A stretch of DNA of 64,000 nucleotides from Neobacillus paridis (lineage in GTDB: Bacteria > Bacillota > Bacilli > Bacillales > Cytobacillaceae), in assembly GCF_016765675.1 (NCBI RefSeq), contig NZ_JAESWB010000371.1:1-64000 (forward strand), written 5' to 3'. The notes below the pieces were generated by a model that saw nothing but the letters and a program-made list of their open reading frames with translations, was not told the DNA's origin and searched no databases. Numbering within the stretch: position 1 is the stretch's first letter; each line of letters begins with the position of its first letter. The translations under genes were made by a program, and so were the position numbers. Shown in pieces: positions 48,161 to 57,275 of the stretch.

Positions 48161-48694
48161 TTATTTTTTAACTTCATAGTGTAGTTCAACGAATTGATTG
48201 AAGTTCCTTACACCTTTCAATGAGAGGTTTAATGGATAATCTCCTTCTCTAAACAGAGGAATTCCTGTTCCTAGTAAAATTGGGGCAACTTTAATGATGA
48301 ATTCATCAACCAATTTATTTTTTATAAAAGAATGTAACAATTCTCCTCCACCAACAACCCAAATGTTTCTTCCTTCTTGATTTTTAAGTTTATTGGTGAA
48401 ATGAACCGCATCTTCATTAATAAATTTTACATCTTCCTTATCATCAAGAGAAGACCTTGTAAATACATAACATTCTTTGTTTTTATATGGGAGTTCTTTT
48501 ATACCTTGTTTCATTACCCAATCGTAGGTCCTTTTACCAAATAAAATCGTATCTACCGTTTCATAAAATTCAGAATAACCGTTATCTCCTTCACCTTCAA
48601 CTTTGAATAGCCAATCAAGAGATTCATCTTTTGTAGCGATATACCCATCTAAACTTGTTGAAATAAATAATACTAATTTTCGTTTTTTACCCAT
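48161..48694 (-). CDS. Dihydrofolate reductase-family protein (RibD C-terminal domain)
   Basis: A 177-aa stand-alone RibD_C/DHFR-like domain, like YyaP/YwjB of Bacillus. Typical blocks are LFISTSLDGYIA at the N-terminus, TILFGKRTYDWV, and IWVVGGGELLHSFI. It should bind NADPH, but the reaction is unknown; it is not the housekeeping DHFR. The ATG at 48694 follows AGAGGGGGA; the longer reading to 48727 is upstream of that site. Confidence 0.82.
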   Translation of the reverse strand: MGKKRKLVLFISTSLDGYIATKDESLDWLFKVEGEGDNGYSEFYETVDTILFGKRTYDWVMKQGIKELPYKNKECYVFTRSSLDDKEDVKFINEDAVHFTNKLKNQEGRNIWVVGGGELLHSFIKNKLVDEFIIKVAPILLGTGIPLFREGDYPLNLSLKGVRNFNQFVELHYEVKK

Positions 48695-48874
48695 AAAATC
48701 CCCCTCTAATTTAGAATGAATGTTCAAGTATTTCGTTGGTTGAATCAGAACTATACATTGAATTTTGATAGTCGCAAACTGTCATATGTGTCAGTCATTT
48801 CAAATACTGGAGAGGTTTCAAATATTAACAATATTCTTTAACAGAGCCTAAAAAAAAGCAAGCAATCGGCTCGA

Positions 48875-49759
48875 TTAACTTGCTTCACTGTTTTTTCTAA
48901 CTGGTTTATCCTGGATTTGGTTCAGGCCTTGTTGTTGATTTTTTTGCTCAGGCAGTTCCCGCTCCGCCGCCTCATGAACGTTCAAAAAGTAGTAGCCTTT
49001 TAGGATATAATAGAAGCCCAGTGTTTTAAAAATATGACCGATAAAATGATCAATATCATACACGCTTTTATAAATGGTAAAAACTAATTCCATTAACAGT
49101 AAAAAGACAAACGCTAAAGCAACGGATAATTTTTCTTCACCTTTTTCTACATGATATTGATATAAGGTTATCAGCAAACAAATAAATTCAATGAAAGTAA
49201 TCCCATACTCCATTGCATTTTTTAACATGGTTGTGCCTTTTCCTTCAACCATCAGCAACGGCAGTTGTTTCTCAAAATAGAATACAATCAATCCGATGGA
49301 ACAAACGATTAAGATCCCTAATACCAGAGCGCCAAGGCGATAATCCCTTTTGAGTCTGCGCTCAGGAATAATTAGCACAAGCAGCATCAGAACAGCTTGA
49401 ATCACCCTTGCGATCACCCAAAACCAGGTCGCTTTTGCAACGGAACTTTCTGAAATGAAGTAAGGCATGCCTTTGAAGGATAAGGTATGGAGCAAGTCAA
49501 TTGATCCTACGAGGAAGAAGGTGATCGCTAAGAGCAGCATTTGGCTCGATCTTGTCTGCTGATAACTTTTAAGTCCGTAAATGAAAACGGCAGCCGAGAT
49601 GCATATACTGATACATTCTAAAAGGATATGGATTCCCACGTAATTTTCAGGGTTATAGAGAACGCTTATCGGTGATTGGAACAGATGGACCATCATCAAA
49701 AGAACAATGGCTGCGACGGAGTAAATGATAAATTTCCCTTCGGTTAGGTGAGTCTTCAT
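48875..49759 (-). CDS. Stand-alone MASE3-type membrane sensor-domain protein
   Basis: A 294-aa protein with about eight membrane segments and the MASE3 core (FFLVGSIDLLHTLSFKGMP). MASE3 is normally the N-terminal sensor of histidine kinases or diguanylate cyclases. Here it ends after a short Gln-rich tail (PEQKNQQQGLNQIQDK) with no output domain, and no kinase or GGDEF gene is adjacent. The ATG at 49759 follows GGGAGGTG. It may sense a ligand for a partner encoded elsewhere, or be a C-terminally shortened kinase. Confidence 0.75.
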   Translation of the reverse strand: MKTHLTEGKFIIYSVAAIVLLMMVHLFQSPISVLYNPENYVGIHILLECISICISAAVFIYGLKSYQQTRSSQMLLLAITFFLVGSIDLLHTLSFKGMPYFISESSVAKATWFWVIARVIQAVLMLLVLIIPERRLKRDYRLGALVLGILIVCSIGLIVFYFEKQLPLLMVEGKGTTMLKNAMEYGITFIEFICLLITLYQYHVEKGEEKLSVALAFVFLLLMELVFTIYKSVYDIDHFIGHIFKTLGFYYILKGYYFLNVHEAAERELPEQKNQQQGLNQIQDKPVRKNSEAS

Positions 49760-49896
49760 GTATTCACCTCCCTTTCTATATTTTTAATTCTTATTATAGA
49801 ACGCTTTAACAGTCCATGACGGGTGAGGTTGTTGCAATTTTATGAACCTTTTATAAAGAAAAGTTCAAGCTTTTCTTTATTCGTCGCGAACCAGTA

Positions 49897-49935
49897 AAAA
49901 AGAGACTGCCTCATGCGGCAATCTCTCTTCTTCCA
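49897..49935 (-). terminator. Terminator after nadE
   Basis: AGAGACTGCC/GGCAATCTCT stem (49901-49926), with A's upstream forming a T run on the minus strand. Confidence 0.75.
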
Positions 49936-50757
49936 TTATTTCCACCATTCATCAAACATTGTGGCAGGCATGCGACGCTTGTGCTCAGTTATAAGATAGC
50001 GCTTTTCAATTTTAGCAGCTACTTCCGCCGGGACCTGCTTTCCTTCCAGATAATCATCCAGTTCATCATAGGAAATTCCTAATTCTGTTTCATCCGCCTG
50101 TCCCGGCTTTTCATCCAACAGGTCCGCCGTTGGGACTTTCAGATAGAGCAGTTCTTCAGCCCCGAGTTCTTTTAACAAAGCCCTCCCTTGACGCTTCGTT
50201 AATCCCGTTAACGGGGTAATGTCTGCCCCGCCATCGCCATATTTTGTATAAAACCCGGTAACCGCTTCGGCTGCATGATCGGTGCCGACGACAAGCAGGC
50301 CAGCCATCCCAGCAACGGCATACTGGGCGATCATTCTCATTCTTGCTTTTACATTTCCCTTTTGATAATCACTCAAAGGCTGGCTGGTTGTCATTAGATT
50401 ATATTCCTTTTGCAGCTCATCTACGGCTGTTTTAATATTAAATACTACTTCTTGGTCAGCCTTGATAAAGGCCAATGCCCGTTTGGCGTCCTCTTCATCC
50501 TGCTGCCGTCCATACGGCAGTCTCACAGCAATAAAAACAGCATCCGTCCCTGCCTGGCGCAGCTCTTCCACTGCCAGCTGTACCAGCCGTCCTGCCAAAG
50601 TGGAATCCTGACCGCCGCTGATCCCTAAAACATATCCTTTTGCCTTTGTCTTCCATAAATAATTTTTCAGAAAATCAATTCGCTTGCGAATTTCTTCCTT
50701 CGGTTGAATCGTGGAAGAGACATGTAAATCCCTCATTATTTGTGCTTGTAAACTCAT
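49936..50757 (-). CDS. nadE: NH3-dependent NAD synthetase NadE
   Basis: A 273-aa enzyme that amidates nicotinic acid adenine dinucleotide to NAD. The ATP-pyrophosphatase loop is [14 protein letters not shown] (about residues 45-58); [23 protein letters not shown] and the C-terminal EHKRRMP are typical. No glutaminase domain is present, so ammonia is the nitrogen source. GAGGGGTC precedes the ATG. Confidence 0.95.
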   Translation of the reverse strand: MSLQAQIMRDLHVSSTIQPKEEIRKRIDFLKNYLWKTKAKGYVLGISGGQDSTLAGRLVQLAVEELRQAGTDAVFIAVRLPYGRQQDEEDAKRALAFIKADQEVVFNIKTAVDELQKEYNLMTTSQPLSDYQKGNVKARMRMIAQYAVAGMAGLLVVGTDHAAEAVTGFYTKYGDGGADITPLTGLTKRQGRALLKELGAEELLYLKVPTADLLDEKPGQADETELGISYDELDDYLEGKQVPAEVAAKIEKRYLITEHKRRMPATMFDEWWK

Positions 50758-50821
50758 TTTGACCCCTCCTGTTTTTCCTTATCTATTAATGTACCATAGT
50801 TGATGAAAAACGACTGACCCA

Positions 50822-50871
50822 AAAACTTCTCAGGCCCCCCTAATTTTTAGCCTGAGGGATGCCTGAGAAGT
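50822..50871 (-). terminator. Terminator after the DUF3231 gene
   Basis: ACTTCTCAGGC (50825-50835) pairs with GCCTGAGAAGT (50861-50871). On the minus strand T's follow. Confidence 0.75.
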
Positions 50872-51873
50872 TTATTGTAATTTTTGCAGTTTTCTTCGTT
50901 CCGGTGCATGTGGCGGCTTTTGTGCCCAACCGCGTTCAACCATTAGCTTAAAACCTCTTGCTGTATAGGCTAAGACCTCCAGACTGTATTTTTGATAATA
51001 AGCCGTAAGGTCGGTTCTCAGAGATAAGGACAATGCATGACCAATTAAGGTAATATCAATCCCATTCAATAAATTGAAAAGAGTCACAATAAGCCGGTCG
51101 GAGAACGGATTGACCGTTGCCGTCGTTACTTCCATAGACGTAGAGACATTCCCCAATAGTTCCTCCCTCATAAGGATATCGTTAAAGGTATTGATTTGCT
51201 TTTCAGAGATTCTTTTCCCATCAGCAATATATTGATGGATTTCTTTGTCCTTCACAACCTGAAGCAACCCCGTACAAAGTAATACTGAAAGATAATTCCG
51301 TTCCGTATTAAAAAAGATTTCCGTGATTTCCGTTACATTTAAGGGCCGCTTTTTACCAAAACCGCTAATATAAGAGAATTTATCCACATATTCTACCTTT
51401 TCAGGATAAGGCACCATAGGTGGCCTGTCATATATTCCTTTTGCCAGCATCAGTTTTGTCGATTTTTTGTATAAATCAGCCATTTGCTGCAGCATCGTCA
51501 CAAAAAAATCCAGTACATCTTTACGCGCAACATTCGAGGTAATAAAACCCGTGTTAATCATGGAGAAGCGGCTGATGCAATAGACTAAACTAACAGCGAA
51601 CATGTCATAAAATAATGGTGGGGCGGTCAAATCAAGATCTTTTTCGGAAAAGCCATCAGGGAGCGGGATCCCTTCTGATTGAAATATATCGGTCATTTTT
51701 TTGATAAATTCAGAGGATGAAGCAAGCGCATCTTGGAGCAGCTTGGCAACTTCTTCATCCTTATTATGATGTAAAAAGTAGGTCAGCAGGCAAACGGACA
51801 GATTCTCTTGAAGATAGACTTCCCATAAACCGGAGATTTCCGCACTCGACAATCTAATACTGCGCTCGACCAT
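50872..51873 (-). CDS. DUF3231 family protein
   Basis: A 333-aa all-helical protein with the two-fold repeat expected of DUF3231: each half begins with an LSSAEISGLWEVYLQE-type or FNTERNYLSVLLC-type helix and ends near a ferritin-like bundle. The C-terminus is Lys/Arg-rich (KPPHAPERRKL). Members are found in spore-formers; the function is unknown. GGGGAGGA precedes the ATG. Confidence 0.75.
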   Translation of the reverse strand: MVERSIRLSSAEISGLWEVYLQENLSVCLLTYFLHHNKDEEVAKLLQDALASSSEFIKKMTDIFQSEGIPLPDGFSEKDLDLTAPPLFYDMFAVSLVYCISRFSMINTGFITSNVARKDVLDFFVTMLQQMADLYKKSTKLMLAKGIYDRPPMVPYPEKVEYVDKFSYISGFGKKRPLNVTEITEIFFNTERNYLSVLLCTGLLQVVKDKEIHQYIADGKRISEKQINTFNDILMREELLGNVSTSMEVTTATVNPFSDRLIVTLFNLLNGIDITLIGHALSLSLRTDLTAYYQKYSLEVLAYTARGFKLMVERGWAQKPPHAPERRKLQKLQ

Positions 51874-51940
51874 TCATAATCCTCCCCTAAAACATCTATA
51901 AGACTAGATTCCCAAAATAGGGGGTAAATTATTCAAATAA

Positions 51941-51984
51941 AAAATGGGATCAGCGTAAAAATCACGACGATCCCATTTTTCATT
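51941..51984 (-). terminator. Terminator after the AI-2E-type permease
   Basis: AAAATGGGATC (51941-51951) pairs with GATCCCATTTT (51968-51978). Confidence 0.75.
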
Positions 51985-51991
51985 CTGTCAT

Positions 51992-52993
51992 CTATTCGCT
52001 TTCTGTTACTTCGAGGATATCTAAAAAGAAAACAAACACGGGAATCCCAATGATTAAACCCCATACTCCAAAAAAGTGTTCGCCAAAAATCAAGACGATA
52101 AATGTATAAAAAACCGGGAGATTTGTTTTCGAACTCATTAAATTTGGATTTAATATATAGGCCTCAATCCCATGGATGACGGCAATGGCCAGGCCGACAT
52201 AGAGCACCTTCATGATTCCGCCAATACTATAGGCAATAATCACAAGCGGAATTAATGAAATGATGACCCCGGCAACGGGAATCAAGCCTAAAACAAAGAC
52301 CATAATGGATAAACCGCCAAGCTGAGGAAAATCAAGCAGCCACAATGAAATCGTCGTAAGAATACAGTTCACAACGGCAATAATCAATTGCGCTTCAATG
52401 ACTTTCCCAAAGGTTCTAACGAATTTTCGAGCAAAATATTCAATTTCGACATAAATCGATGAAATTTTGCTCGTTTTAAATTTCTTGGTAAATTCAATTA
52501 ATCTTGGCTTTTCAAGCAGGCAAAATAAACTAAGCAACAGAGCTAACAGAATTTGCAAGCCAACTTTACTAATGCCGCTAAAGGACTTTAATAAGTAAGT
52601 AACCCCTTGCTCCAAATAGCTTGAAATATTGATTTCCTCTATTCGAGTCACGATATAATTCAAGACGATATTGTCATGCTTGGCTGTATAAAAATCAGTC
52701 AATTGGATGATTAATGCCCTAATTTCACCAGCAATCATCGGCAAATACATAATTAACCCGTATGAAAGCAGGCCGACAATACTGGAATAACAAATCACCA
52801 CCAGCAATTTTCGATTAAGGGGAATTTTCTTTTGGATGAATTGAACTAGCCGATCCATTAGAAAAGTAAAAATAAAGGTGAGTAAAATTAAATTGATCAT
52901 CGACCTCATGGCATATAAAACAAGGGCAATAATGGCAAAAATTAAAATCCGTTTAAGTGAACTGCTCTGCATTAATTTATTGATCATAGACAA
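51992..52993 (-). CDS. AI-2E/PerM-family transporter
   Basis: A 333-aa membrane protein with about eight segments and the family's C-terminal block GIEAYILNPNLMSSKTNLPVF, then GLIIGIPVF. Members include TqsA and sodium/proton antiporters, so the substrate cannot be told. A TTG at 52993 eight bases after GAGG is a plausible start; the ATG at 52987 is an alternative. Confidence 0.8.
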   Translation of the reverse strand: MSMINKLMQSSSLKRILIFAIIALVLYAMRSMINLILLTFIFTFLMDRLVQFIQKKIPLNRKLLVVICYSSIVGLLSYGLIMYLPMIAGEIRALIIQLTDFYTAKHDNIVLNYIVTRIEEINISSYLEQGVTYLLKSFSGISKVGLQILLALLLSLFCLLEKPRLIEFTKKFKTSKISSIYVEIEYFARKFVRTFGKVIEAQLIIAVVNCILTTISLWLLDFPQLGGLSIMVFVLGLIPVAGVIISLIPLVIIAYSIGGIMKVLYVGLAIAVIHGIEAYILNPNLMSSKTNLPVFYTFIVLIFGEHFFGVWGLIIGIPVFVFFLDILEVTESE

Positions 52994-53091
52994 TTATCGG
53001 TCCTCATTATTTTCAGAATAGAAAGTATTTTAACTCCTGTATATTATAGCAAATATACCGCTGTTTTGTCCTTTATGACACCTTATTGTAG

Positions 53092-54120
53092 CTACTTTTG
53101 TTTAAATTGAAAAGGCGTCATGGAGCTATTAATCGCATGACTTTTATAGCCATTCTTTGTTAAAAAGTCAAGTAGTTTTGGTAAGTTTGCCAGGGTTTCC
53201 TTCCGTTCATGCAAGAGAATCACAATCGGTTCCTGATGATGTTCGATTCTCCTCAACTGCTCGATCACGCTGGTTACATAGCGGCCGTCTTTGAAATACC
53301 AATCTTTACTATCGATGTTCCAATCCCACATCGAATAACCCTTTTCAATGACAGCTTTCCGATATTCCGGTGTCATCCGCGGTACACTGCCATACGGGGT
53401 TCTTATTAAATAGGAATCAACACCTGAGATTTCTTTTAAAGTGTTGCGATTTTGTTCTAATTCACCTAACACGGAATGTACTGAGGCATAAAACCGTTTG
53501 ACGTCATGAGAGACACTATGAAGCCCGACAGCTTCACCTGACTTCACCATTAATTTAGCTGCTTCAGGAAACCGGCGAATATTTCCGTCAATCATAAAAA
53601 ATGTCGCTTTAAAATGATGCTTATCTAACAGTTCAATGATATCACCGGAAAAAGGAGACGGTCCATCATCAAATGTTAAATAAACCACTTTATTCTTGGG
53701 TTCGTCTCTTCCTGATTTGTTTACTTTGTGTTCGGACACGATTGTTTTGGATTCTTTCTTTACAGGTGGAGGAGTAGCTTTATCCTTAGTGGCAGACGGT
53801 GCCGCGGCTGTATCTTGAGTCGTTTTTGATGGCACTTTTCTAATCTCTTTTACATTTTCCCTCGCAAGCGCCTGATCTTGCTGCTTTGGAATCCATTCCT
53901 TATCTTGTCTTTCATCCCTTATTTTTTGTTTTGACACATCTGGTTTGGCCTTCTTCATGACAGGGTGCTCGGCAATTTCCGTTTTTGGTTGATTCATAGG
54001 CTTGCTCGCCGCATTTGCCTGAAAATAGTTTGTAATCGAAATTCCGGCAAACACAACTCCAATCACAATGATTAGGCTTAAAGACCAGATTGACCAAATG
54101 CGCCTAAATTTCTCATTCAT
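53092..54120 (-). CDS. Polysaccharide deacetylase (NodB domain), membrane-anchored
   Basis: About 342 aa. One membrane segment (residues about 9-30) is followed by a Lys/Pro/Thr-rich linker (about 40-135) and a NodB domain: TFDDGPSPFS (metal-binding Asp), LHSVSHD (HxxxH metal ligands), RTPYGS and WDWNIDSKDW. It should deacetylate peptidoglycan N-acetylglucosamine or a similar polymer outside the cell. The ATG at 54120 follows GAGAGGGATC; the upstream GTG frame to 54165 is less likely. Confidence 0.88.
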   Translation of the reverse strand: MNEKFRRIWSIWSLSLIIVIGVVFAGISITNYFQANAASKPMNQPKTEIAEHPVMKKAKPDVSKQKIRDERQDKEWIPKQQDQALARENVKEIRKVPSKTTQDTAAAPSATKDKATPPPVKKESKTIVSEHKVNKSGRDEPKNKVVYLTFDDGPSPFSGDIIELLDKHHFKATFFMIDGNIRRFPEAAKLMVKSGEAVGLHSVSHDVKRFYASVHSVLGELEQNRNTLKEISGVDSYLIRTPYGSVPRMTPEYRKAVIEKGYSMWDWNIDSKDWYFKDGRYVTSVIEQLRRIEHHQEPIVILLHERKETLANLPKLLDFLTKNGYKSHAINSSMTPFQFKQK

Positions 54121-54387
54121 AAGATCCCTCTCTGCTGCTGTTTTTATTTTCCCCTTTATCACCATTATAGACGATATTGCCTTTAAAATGTTTCAAATGT
54201 ATTAAAAAAATTACAATTCTATTAAAAAGGTAAAAAAACTCAGGTGATAGATTTCTCTCTATCATTCTCCTATTTTATTTTACTAAAATGGAAGGAAAAT
54301 GGTAACCTTTAAAAAGAAATAGTACATGATTTAATTTTTGAAATTGAAGAAAAATGGTGAATCCTCGCAATTGTTAATCTCGCCATA

Positions 54388-54401
54388 GTGAAAATGTTCA
54401 C
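54388..54401. promoter_or_regulatory. Crp/Fnr-type (ArcR?) binding site upstream of argR
   Basis: GTGA-AAATGT-TCAC has the exact half-sites and six-base spacing of Crp/Fnr operators. It lies about 63 bases upstream of the start expected from the -10 at 54446, and it is conserved in the relic copy at 63089-63102. Confidence 0.65.
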
Positions 54402-54457
54402 CATTTATCCATGTAAATTTTAAACAAATTGGATTATCATATATATATACTAAAATG

Positions 54458-54473
54458 AAAGCGAGTTCGCTTT
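54458..54473. promoter_or_regulatory. Perfect palindrome abutting the argR start codon
   Basis: AAAGCGA-GT-TCGCTTT ends directly before the ATG at 54474, in the place where a ribosome site should be. It may be an operator or an RNA hairpin limiting argR translation. Part of it resembles a CcpA cre site, but imperfectly. Confidence 0.55.
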
Positions 54474-54926
54474 ATGAATCGAGAGATGCGATTACAGCTT
54501 ATTACTCAATTGATCTCTAAATACGAAGTAAGCACGCAGGACGAGCTACAAAAACTGCTTTTGGAAAAGGGACTGAAGGTAACCCAAGCAACCATTTCCC
54601 GGGATATTCATGCCTTGCAGCTGATCAAAGTACCAACTAAAGACGGTGGCTTTAAGTACAGCTTTAAAGTGGACCAAGAATATATCATATCAGAAAAATT
54701 AAAGCACAAGCTGCGCGACGCCCTTGTGAACATGGAAGCGATCAACTACTTTGTGGTCATTAAAACGCTGCCTGGACATGCCCATTCCTTTGGGGCGTTG
54801 TTTGACTCAATGGACCTGGAAGGAAAAGCTGGAACCATTTGTGGTAATGATACCTGCTTAATCATCTGCCGCTCTCCTGAGGAAGCCATTCATATTCAAC
54901 AGCAAATTGACTTGCTAAATCATTAA
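54474..54926 (+). CDS. argR: ArgR/AhrC-family arginine repressor of the arc cluster
   Basis: A 150-aa ArgR-type regulator: N-terminal winged helix (LQKLLLEKGLKVTQATISRDI, here in part KVTQATISRDI), a linker, and the C-terminal hexamerisation/arginine-binding domain with GTICGNDTCLIIC. The start by alignment with AhrC is the ATG at 54474, although no ribosome site is visible. A housekeeping ahrC is expected elsewhere near recN; this is likely the second, arc-linked paralogue that activates arginine catabolism. Confidence 0.88.
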   Translation: MNREMRLQLITQLISKYEVSTQDELQKLLLEKGLKVTQATISRDIHALQLIKVPTKDGGFKYSFKVDQEYIISEKLKHKLRDALVNMEAINYFVVIKTLPGHAHSFGALFDSMDLEGKAGTICGNDTCLIICRSPEEAIHIQQQIDLLNH

Positions 54927-54955
54927 TTAGGTTAACCTAGAAAGGGGTAACAAAA

Positions 54956-55654
54956 TTGCTAAATTCAGCAGTCTTACAAATGGATGTACTTTCTGATTTG
55001 CAGCAGTTTCCCAATTTAAAATTACTCCCAGCCAAAACATTACAAAAGTATATTCCTTATTTTTATTTTCGTTCTTACAAAAAAAATCAACGCCTTTTTA
55101 TGGAAGGTGATCCGCGCGATAAAATCTTCTTCTTATTGGATGGCTATGTTATGTATGAAAATAGTAATGAAGATGGCAGCATTCACTATATTGACTATGT
55201 AAAAAAGAACCAAATGTTTCCTTACTGCGGTATTTTCAACGATCCGTGCTATAAAAACACGGCGATTGCCGCTACCGATATCATGGTTTATTTTGTGCCA
55301 ACACCTATACTCGAAGAGATGCTTAAGTCCAGTGCAAAGACATTAATCCATACCATTTCAAAACTCTCTACCATTCTCGAACTTCACCAACAGCGGATGC
55401 AACAAATCATCGTACCGAATGCCCAGGAAAGAGTCCTTCATGCCCTTAAGTTCTTGATGGAAGACCTTGGTGAAATCAGTGAACATGAACTTATGATCCC
55501 TTGCCCGCTTACTGCCGCAAATATATCGAAAATTTCCGGCACCACAAGGGAAACAGTCAGCTTGATTATGAATCAATTAAAAAGAGAAGGAATTATCTCC
55601 GTTAAAGAGAAAAAGATTTGCTTTCATCAGCCAGATTATTTTGATGATCTTTAA
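54956..55654 (+). CDS. arcR: Crp/Fnr-family regulator ArcR
   Basis: A 232-aa regulator: cyclic-nucleotide-binding-like beta barrel (residues about 25-130), dimer helix, and C-terminal HTH_Crp (LTAANISKISGTTRETVSLI). Four cysteines occur at about residues 91, 98, 183 and 222. ArcR of B. licheniformis activates the arc operon under anaerobiosis. The start is a TTG at 54956 after AAAGGGG, 29 bases after argR. Confidence 0.88.
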   Translation: MLNSAVLQMDVLSDLQQFPNLKLLPAKTLQKYIPYFYFRSYKKNQRLFMEGDPRDKIFFLLDGYVMYENSNEDGSIHYIDYVKKNQMFPYCGIFNDPCYKNTAIAATDIMVYFVPTPILEEMLKSSAKTLIHTISKLSTILELHQQRMQQIIVPNAQERVLHALKFLMEDLGEISEHELMIPCPLTAANISKISGTTRETVSLIMNQLKREGIISVKEKKICFHQPDYFDDL

Positions 55655-55665
55655 GGAAATACTTA

Positions 55666-55729
55666 AGAAGGGGTCAGCAACTACTGCACTAACCCATTCG
55701 TTGTGCAATAGGCTGGCCTTTTAATTTTT
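55666..55729 (+). terminator. Terminator or attenuator between arcR and arcD1
   Basis: AAGGGGTCAGC pairs (with G-U) with GCTGGCCTTTT, enclosing an inner TGCAC/GTGCA hairpin; T-rich sequence follows. Confidence 0.6.
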
Positions 55730-55748
55730 ACATATAAGGATGGTAATA

Positions 55749-57149
55749 ATGGAAAACAAAGAAAATAATCTAGGTATTTTGGCATTAATTGCCCTAGTCA
55801 TTGGTTCACAGATCGGCGGCGGCGTATTTAATGTTGCTTCTGATTTAGCAGCAGGGGCAAATGCCGGCGCAATTATCATTGGCTGGATCATTACAGGAAT
55901 TGGCATGATCGCATTAGTTTTTACCTTTCAAAATTTAACCAATAAACGGCCGGATTTAGATGGCGGAATCTACAGTTTTGCCAAGGCAGGTTTTGGCAGC
56001 TATTTTGGATTTAACTCTGCCTGGGGTTATTGGCTGTCTGTCTGGCTCGGAAACGTCGCCTTTTTAACCCTGCTGTTCAGTGCGATCGGCTATTTTCTAC
56101 CGATATTCAATGGCGCTAATCTCGTTTCCGTGCTGGGGGCTTCTATTTTCCTTTGGTTATTAATTTTCTTTATCTCCAGAGGAATTCAAACCGCGGCCAT
56201 CATGAATATCGTTGTGACGATTGCGAAGCTCATCCCGATCTTTTTATTCATTGTCATTGCCCTGTTTGCGTTTCATTTTCATACCTTCACATTAGATTTT
56301 TGGGGTGGCACGTCATTTAACCTAGCAAACGTTATGACCCAAACGAAAAGTACGATGCTCGTCACACTATGGGTTTTTACCGGAGTAGAAGGGGCTGTTG
56401 TTTTATCACGCCGGGCCCGGAAGAAAAAGGACGTTGGCCGAGCGACGGTCATCGGCTTAATGTCCACCTTAACGATTTATATTTTAATCTCCTTATTATC
56501 CTTGGGTGTCATGACCCGAGGGGAACTTTCAAGTCTAAAAAGCCCTTCGATGGCATATGTTCTGGAAAGTATCGTGGGTCCTTGGGGGGCCATGTTTATT
56601 AATCTTGGCTTGATTATCTCGTTACTGGGGGCTCTGCTTGGCTGGACTTTATTTTCTGCAGAAATTCCATATCTGGCAGGAAAAGATGGAACGTTCCCGA
56701 AATTTTTCACGAAGGAAAATAAGCATAATGTTCCCACGAACTCCCTTATTTTCACGGGACTTTTGATTCAAATATTCCTTCTAACCTTGTTAATTTCCGA
56801 TAAGCCTTACCAGTTTGCTTTTTCGATGGCCAGTTCGACCATCTTAGTGCCTTACCTTTTTTCGGCTTTATATCAAGTGAAGTACAGCTGGCAGCATAAA
56901 GAAACAAAACAAATAATTATTGGTATCATTGCTTCTATCTATAGTTTTTGGATCTTATATGCAGCAGGGGTGACCTATTTATTATTGACATCGATATTAT
57001 ATTCACTGGGTACTCTCATTTTCTTATACGCCGCCAAAGAAAAGCAGCAGAAAGCGTTTAAACCATTTGAACTCTTATGGGCATGTCTCTTTATTCTGTT
57101 TGCCATTATTGCAATCATCATGCTAGCAACAGGAAAAATTCAAATATAG
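55749..57149 (+). CDS. arcD: Arginine/ornithine antiporter ArcD (first copy)
   Basis: A 466-aa APA-family antiporter with about 12-13 membrane segments. It has the family blocks IGSQIGGGVFN near the N-terminus and [24 protein letters not shown] late in the protein. It exchanges external arginine for ornithine made by the deiminase pathway. The ATG at 55749 follows AAGGA by eight bases; the ATG at 55740 is too close. It is strongly similar to the copy at 61146. Confidence 0.9.
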   Translation: MENKENNLGILALIALVIGSQIGGGVFNVASDLAAGANAGAIIIGWIITGIGMIALVFTFQNLTNKRPDLDGGIYSFAKAGFGSYFGFNSAWGYWLSVWLGNVAFLTLLFSAIGYFLPIFNGANLVSVLGASIFLWLLIFFISRGIQTAAIMNIVVTIAKLIPIFLFIVIALFAFHFHTFTLDFWGGTSFNLANVMTQTKSTMLVTLWVFTGVEGAVVLSRRARKKKDVGRATVIGLMSTLTIYILISLLSLGVMTRGELSSLKSPSMAYVLESIVGPWGAMFINLGLIISLLGALLGWTLFSAEIPYLAGKDGTFPKFFTKENKHNVPTNSLIFTGLLIQIFLLTLLISDKPYQFAFSMASSTILVPYLFSALYQVKYSWQHKETKQIIIGIIASIYSFWILYAAGVTYLLLTSILYSLGTLIFLYAAKEKQQKAFKPFELLWACLFILFAIIAIIMLATGKIQI

Positions 57150-57151
57150 TT

Positions 57152-57184
57152 AAAAAGGTTGGCAATTTGCCAACCTTTCTTCTA
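57152..57184 (+). terminator. Strong terminator after arcD1
   Basis: AAAGGTTGGCAA (57154-57165) pairs perfectly with TTGCCAACCTTT (57167-57178), separating argR-arcR-arcD1 from arcABC. Confidence 0.85.
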
Positions 57185-57217
57185 TTACTAATCGTTTTAA
57201 TTTTGCGAATTCATCTT

Positions 57218-57233
57218 TGTCATTTGTGTGACA
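57218..57233. promoter_or_regulatory. TGTCA-N6-TGACA inverted repeat upstream of arcA
   Basis: A perfect inverted repeat with Crp/Fnr geometry (two five-base arms, six-base gap), about 200 bases before arcA. The half-site differs from TGTGA by one base. Confidence 0.45.
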
Positions 57234-57275
57234 TCCGTTGGTTATTCAATTATTTCCTTTAAAAATCAATATTTT

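Larger units (their letters stand above)
54121..54473. other. Gene-free regulatory region upstream of argR
   Basis: AT-rich, without a gene. It contains the Crp/Fnr-type site at 54388-54401, a candidate -10 (TATACT, 54446-54451) and a palindrome at the argR start. Much of 54240-54473 is repeated in decayed form at 62930-63180. Confidence 0.6.

Noticed and set aside
54458-54473. CcpA cre site at the argR start
   Set aside because: The match to the cre consensus has at least two mismatches, while the sequence is a perfect palindrome of another type.
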